Shown in pieces: positions 5,435 to 7,296 of a DNA stretch of 7,296 nt. The position numbers were made by a program, and so were the translations under genes. Numbering within the stretch: the first letter of the stretch is position 1; each line of letters begins with the position of its first letter. Origin of the DNA: Pseudomonadota bacterium (GTDB lineage: Bacteria > Pseudomonadota > Gammaproteobacteria > Acidiferrobacterales > Acidiferrobacteraceae); contig JAJYPQ010000183.1 of assembly GCA_021795255.1 (NCBI GenBank), forward strand, positions 1 through 7,296, in the 5' to 3' direction. The notes under the pieces were generated by a model. It did no database searches. It was not told where the DNA came from and saw only the letters and a program-made list of their open reading frames with translations.

Positions 5435-6050
5435 ATGGGCACAGTAGAGCACGCATCGCAGTCAGCGCGGCCTCCGCCACCTCGGGTCGCGCGGGTGTCG
5501 GAAGTTTTTCTAGAGCCTGGGGGATCGGCGCCTCGAACTGTTCCCCGGCCAATATACGGCGCGTCACGATCTCATAGGCTCGCTCAAACATCGGACGGCT
5601 TTTGGATTCGGGGAGCGTGCGCAGCTCAAAGAGACCCGTGGCCTGCGCGGCGGCATAGACCGCGGGGTGGCTCCATTGGTGATCCCGATCTGCCAGCGCG
5701 GCTTCACGATACGCAGCGTCAGGTGTCGGTAAGCCCAAGTCCTCGGCCGTGGGCGTACACAGCGCCCGAAACTCCGGCAAAGTGGGCGGCCACCCGCCTT
5801 CGCGATGCGTCGCACAGCGCGACAATCCACGGCCGACCTGGGCGGGCGTCAAGCCGTGCAAGCCTCGCAACCAGGTTGAGTCATCCTTCGCCCCAAACGC
5901 TGACGTCCAACGATGGCCGTAGATCCGCGTCATCCGGCGCCACAGGTCCGCCAGGTGACGTTCCGTCAAAAAGTTCTGGCTGGTAGAGGTGGGCTGTGGC
6001 GCGCTCGACGCGACCGACAGCGGAGTTGTCAATGCGCTGATGGGTTGCAT
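5433..6050 (-). CDS. Phage lambda P-like replication protein (helicase-loader candidate)
   Basis: A 205-residue protein. Residues 33-98 contain the pattern seen in lambda P-type loaders: LWRRMTRIYGHRW, then W-LRGLHGLTPAQVGRGLSRC, then GGWPPTLPEFRALC, comparable to lambda P around its PSPGQF-WC segment. Residues 100-205 are helical and Ala/Arg-rich with no ATPase motif, so it is not a DnaC-type AAA loader. Lambda P binds DnaB and the initiator and releases DnaB at the origin. AGGAG lies 7 nt before the ATG at 6050, a strong site. The first 57 codons lie inside the end of the upstream initiator gene in another frame. Lambda P is slightly longer at 233 residues. The family link rests on this pattern and the gene order after an O-like initiator. 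Confidence 0.75.
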   Translation of the reverse strand: MQPISALTTPLSVASSAPQPTSTSQNFLTERHLADLWRRMTRIYGHRWTSAFGAKDDSTWLRGLHGLTPAQVGRGLSRCATHREGGWPPTLPEFRALCTPTAEDLGLPTPDAAYREAALADRDHQWSHPAVYAAAQATGLFELRTLPESKSRPMFERAYEIVTRRILAGEQFEAPIPQALEKLPTPARPEVAEAALTAMRALLCP

Positions 6051-6924
6051 ATGAAGTCTCCTGTTTCAAGGCAAAGAGGCCTTTCCAGCCGTTTGCGATC
6101 GATTGCCGGACAACAGCGAGTTGTCCGCCCAGCCCTTCCGCCTCTGATCCGAACTTCACCAGTCGGGTCTGAGCCGCTTCTACCGATGCCTGATGGATGG
6201 GTTTGCGGATAGCGGATCGGAAGGTCACATACTCCGTCCAGGCTTCCAGATCCAAGCCTCCGACTAGTGGCGTGAGAAGCGCCTGGTTAGGGGGTTTGTG
6301 GGTGCGGCATCGCACAGGAAGGTGCGTGCCGCAGTTCGTATCGCCATGCCCAGGATTATCAGTGGTGGGCGGTTGCACCGTCCCCCGTGGGGGGACTACC
6401 GAGCGTAGCGAGGTAGGGGGGTTGTTAGTAATCTCTGCTGTAGTCTCTGTATTAGCATGCGGTCTGGCCGCATGCTTGTATGTGGTATCACCACATACTG
6501 GTTGGTGGTCACACCCCATACTGGTTGGCGGCTCTGCTCCATCCTTGGGTGTGGTACCACTGCCACCAAGATCGCCGCCATTATTCATATTCAAAAGACG
6601 GCTCGTTAAGACGGTCACGTCAATCTTGAAATACAACTTTGCCGGAATCCCCCGCAGCGCCTCTTCCCATACTCCCGTTTTTCTTAGCAGTTTCCTGGCC
6701 GCCTCCTGCTCCCAGCGGGTGAGCATGGTTTCCTCATACCACTCTTCTTGTTTTTTCCAGAACCAGCCGTCTGGATCCTTTGTTCTGCTACTCCAGTAAA
6801 GGGCCTGTGACAGCATCAGGCCGGCGTGCACGCTACCGGCAAGGCGAGCCAGACAGCGATGAAAAGAGACCGGCCGATCAAGAATATCGGCGATCGAGTT
6901 CGTAGAATTCAATTTCTGACTCAT
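5881..6924 (-). CDS. Lambda O-like plasmid replication initiator candidate (winged-helix)
   Basis: A 347-residue protein. Residues 18-110 resemble the winged-helix N-terminus of phage and plasmid initiators (SVHAGLMLSQALYWSSR, GWFWKK, EQEAARKLLRKTG, GIPAKLYFKID). Residues 112-222 are a Thr/Pro/Gly/Asn-rich linker whose DNA contains the iterons and hairpins listed separately. Residues 223-288 form a second helical domain (LEAWTEYVTFRSAIRKPI through IANGWKGLFALK) typical of O-like and DnaD-like replication proteins. A tail follows with QPELF at 315-319, resembling a beta-clamp-binding motif. The ATG at 6924 is chosen because GGGGGA lies 7 nt upstream and because it overlaps the previous stop as ATGA; an ATG at 6951 has no good site. 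Initiator function is inferred from domains, intragenic iterons and the P-like partner. Confidence 0.78.
   Translation of the reverse strand: MSQKLNSTNSIADILDRPVSFHRCLARLAGSVHAGLMLSQALYWSSRTKDPDGWFWKKQEEWYEETMLTRWEQEAARKLLRKTGVWEEALRGIPAKLYFKIDVTVLTSRLLNMNNGGDLGGSGTTPKDGAEPPTSMGCDHQPVCGDTTYKHAARPHANTETTAEITNNPPTSLRSVVPPRGTVQPPTTDNPGHGDTNCGTHLPVRCRTHKPPNQALLTPLVGGLDLEAWTEYVTFRSAIRKPIHQASVEAAQTRLVKFGSEAEGLGGQLAVVRQSIANGWKGLFALKQETSYATHQRIDNSAVGRVERATAHLYQPELFDGTSPGGPVAPDDADLRPSLDVSVWGEG
6303..6333. repeat. Long hairpin in the initiator linker region
   Basis: TGCGGCA-t-CGCAC (6303-6315) pairs with GTGCG-TGCCGCA (6322-6333) across AGGAAG. There are 12 pairs with a single bulged T. This is the strongest inverted repeat in the window and lies in coding sequence. 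Confidence 0.6.
6380..6396. repeat. GTCCCCC/GGGGGAC hairpin
   Basis: A perfect 7-bp stem (6380-6386 with 6390-6396) around GTG. It is followed at 6396-6417 by a weaker dyad, CTACC...GGTAG, containing GAGCGTAGCG. Both lie in the proposed origin. Confidence 0.55.
6420..6456. other. AT-rich segment beside the iterons, candidate unwinding element
   Basis: About 39% GC within a region that is otherwise near 60%, lying immediately on the P-gene side of the iterons. In lambda the AT-rich segment of ori has the same position relative to the iterons. It is short, and a second AT-rich patch (about 6579-6596) lies on the other side. Confidence 0.4.
6454..6498. repeat. Two adjacent 9-bp-stem palindromes overlapping the first iterons
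   Basis: AGCATGCGG (6454-6462) pairs with CCGCATGCT (6468-6476) around TCTGG. One base later GTATGTGGT (6478-6486) pairs with ACCACATAC (6490-6498) around ATC. Both stems are perfect. The second is formed by the end of iteron 1 facing the start of iteron 2, so iteron and palindrome recognition would compete. Confidence 0.6.
6467..6556. repeat. Four iterons with a 23-bp period
   Basis: Copies start at 6467, 6490, 6513 and 6536. Each is about 21 bp and shares the pattern CATnCTkG (from copy position 5) and GyGGy (from position 16). The two central copies match at 17 of 21 positions; the outer two match each other at 16 of 21. The period of 23 is not a multiple of 3, so the repeats are not a by-product of repeated amino acids. 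This indicates selection on the DNA, probably for binding by the initiator. Lambda ori also has four iterons. Confidence 0.65.
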
Positions 6925-7295
6925 GCTGCCATCCCCCACCCGAAATCGCATTGCCGGGGGTCCACGAACCGCCGGCGCGGACGGCGGCTTGTTGCACGGC
7001 GAGATGCCTTGGGTGGCGACGGCACGCGGGGCACCAACATCAAGATGGGTGTGGCAAAAGCGTTACCCGGTGACGCTTTCCGCTTGCGGCCAGCAGGACT
7101 GGGCGGCCGTTTCGTCACTATGGCGGTCGGCAATGGATCATCGAGATGTGCCGCCCGTTCCTCGATGGTGGTGTTGGCCTTTGCCCAGTCCCATTGCCAG
7201 TCCTGGATTTGCCGAACGCGTCGCGCGGATCGCCCGACTTCATTCCCGATCTTCTCGGATTCCCCAGCACCGTGCCGCGCAGACGAAACCAGGAC
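6921..7295 (-). CDS. C-terminal part of an unrecognised basic protein, coupled to the initiator
   Basis: A minus frame is open from the right edge to the TGA at 6923-6921, giving 124 visible residues. The first part (GAGESEKIGNEVGRSARRVRQ, as GESEKIGNEVG then RSARRVRQIQDWQWDW) could be an HTH-like helix pair. The rest is Arg/Pro/Lys-rich with stretches such as SRRPRRRFVDPRQ and is probably disordered and nucleic-acid binding. The stop overlaps the initiator ATG as ATGA, which suggests translational coupling and one replication operon. I do not recognise the family; a ParB-like or regulatory protein is possible but unproven. GC-rich DNA often leaves frames open, so the evidence is the ATGA junction and the uninterrupted frame. 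Confidence 0.5.
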   Translation of the reverse strand, partial: VLVSSARHGAGESEKIGNEVGRSARRVRQIQDWQWDWAKANTTIEERAAHLDDPLPTAIVTKRPPSPAGRKRKASPGNAFATPILMLVPRVPSPPKASRRATSRRPRRRFVDPRQCDFGWGMAA

Positions 7296-7296
7296 A

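Larger units (their letters stand above)
6303..6560. other. Candidate replication origin inside the initiator gene
   Basis: This stretch packs four iterons (6467-6556), four strong hairpins (6303-6333, 6380-6396, 6454-6476, 6478-6498), the perfect palindrome GTGGTACCAC (6551-6560) and a lower-GC segment (6420-6456) into the part of the initiator gene that encodes a disordered linker. Lambda ori likewise lies within gene O, with four iterons followed by an AT-rich segment on the side toward P. The same order is seen here. Origin function is inferred from this architecture. Confidence 0.6.

Noticed and set aside
6197..6799. A 200-codon plus frame opposite the initiator
   Set aside because: Antisense to the initiator linker and N-terminal domain. 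Its composition follows from the repeats, and it lacks a ribosome site.
1..7296. CRISPR array, tRNA, rRNA or insertion sequence
   Set aside because: No regularly spaced identical repeats of 25-40 bp, no tRNA-like cloverleaf, and no transposase motif or terminal inverted repeats were found on reading both strands.

Overview
The window reads as a piece of the backbone of a GC-rich proteobacterial plasmid, or an integrated element built from plasmid parts. Three things point there: a MobF-type conjugative relaxase beside a recognisable origin of transfer, a StbA/StbB/StbC-like (TraK/TraL/TraM-like) stability and transfer operon, and a replication pair organised like the O and P genes of phage lambda. 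The host cannot be named from the sequence. Coding regions are GC-rich, which suits a gamma- or betaproteobacterium. I see no transposase, tRNA, rRNA or CRISPR array.

Layout. Positions 1-2205 (minus) hold the first 735 residues of a MobF relaxase-helicase; its C-terminus lies beyond the left edge. Positions 2206-2777 carry no gene and form the oriT/control region: a long GC-rich dyad, a nic hairpin followed by a sequence resembling the R388 and F nick regions, a second hairpin, and three runs of 9-bp motifs spaced 11 bp apart ahead of the next operon. Positions 2778-4732 (plus) hold three co-directional genes: a small HTH protein (StbA-like), a deviant Walker ATPase (StbB/TraL-like) and a helical protein with one membrane segment (StbC/TraM-like). 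A minus-strand terminator (4786-4809) separates this operon from a convergent small GIY-YIG nuclease gene (4846-5169) of clearly lower GC. Positions 5170-5432 are AT-richer, with a good sigma70-type promoter candidate and inverted repeats. Positions 5433-6924 (minus) hold a lambda P-like helicase-loader candidate and, overlapping it by 170 nt, a lambda O-like initiator candidate. A further open frame (6921-7295, minus) enters from the right edge and ends in an ATGA overlap with the initiator start.

How the parts work together. The initiator would bind four 23-bp-spaced iterons lying inside its own gene, over the stretch encoding a disordered linker, next to an AT-rich segment. The P-like protein would deliver the replicative helicase. 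For transfer, the relaxase would nick at about 2512/2513, so the stb-like operon would enter the recipient first and the relaxase gene last, the same geometry as in IncW R388. The StbA-like protein is the natural candidate to bind the phased 9-bp motifs, linking plasmid positioning to transfer control.

Most noteworthy are the intragenic iteron origin, the oriT with phased repeat arrays, the long O/P-like overlap containing a possible beta-clamp-binding motif, and a 22-bp palindromic repeat found both inside the relaxase gene and between two stb-like genes.
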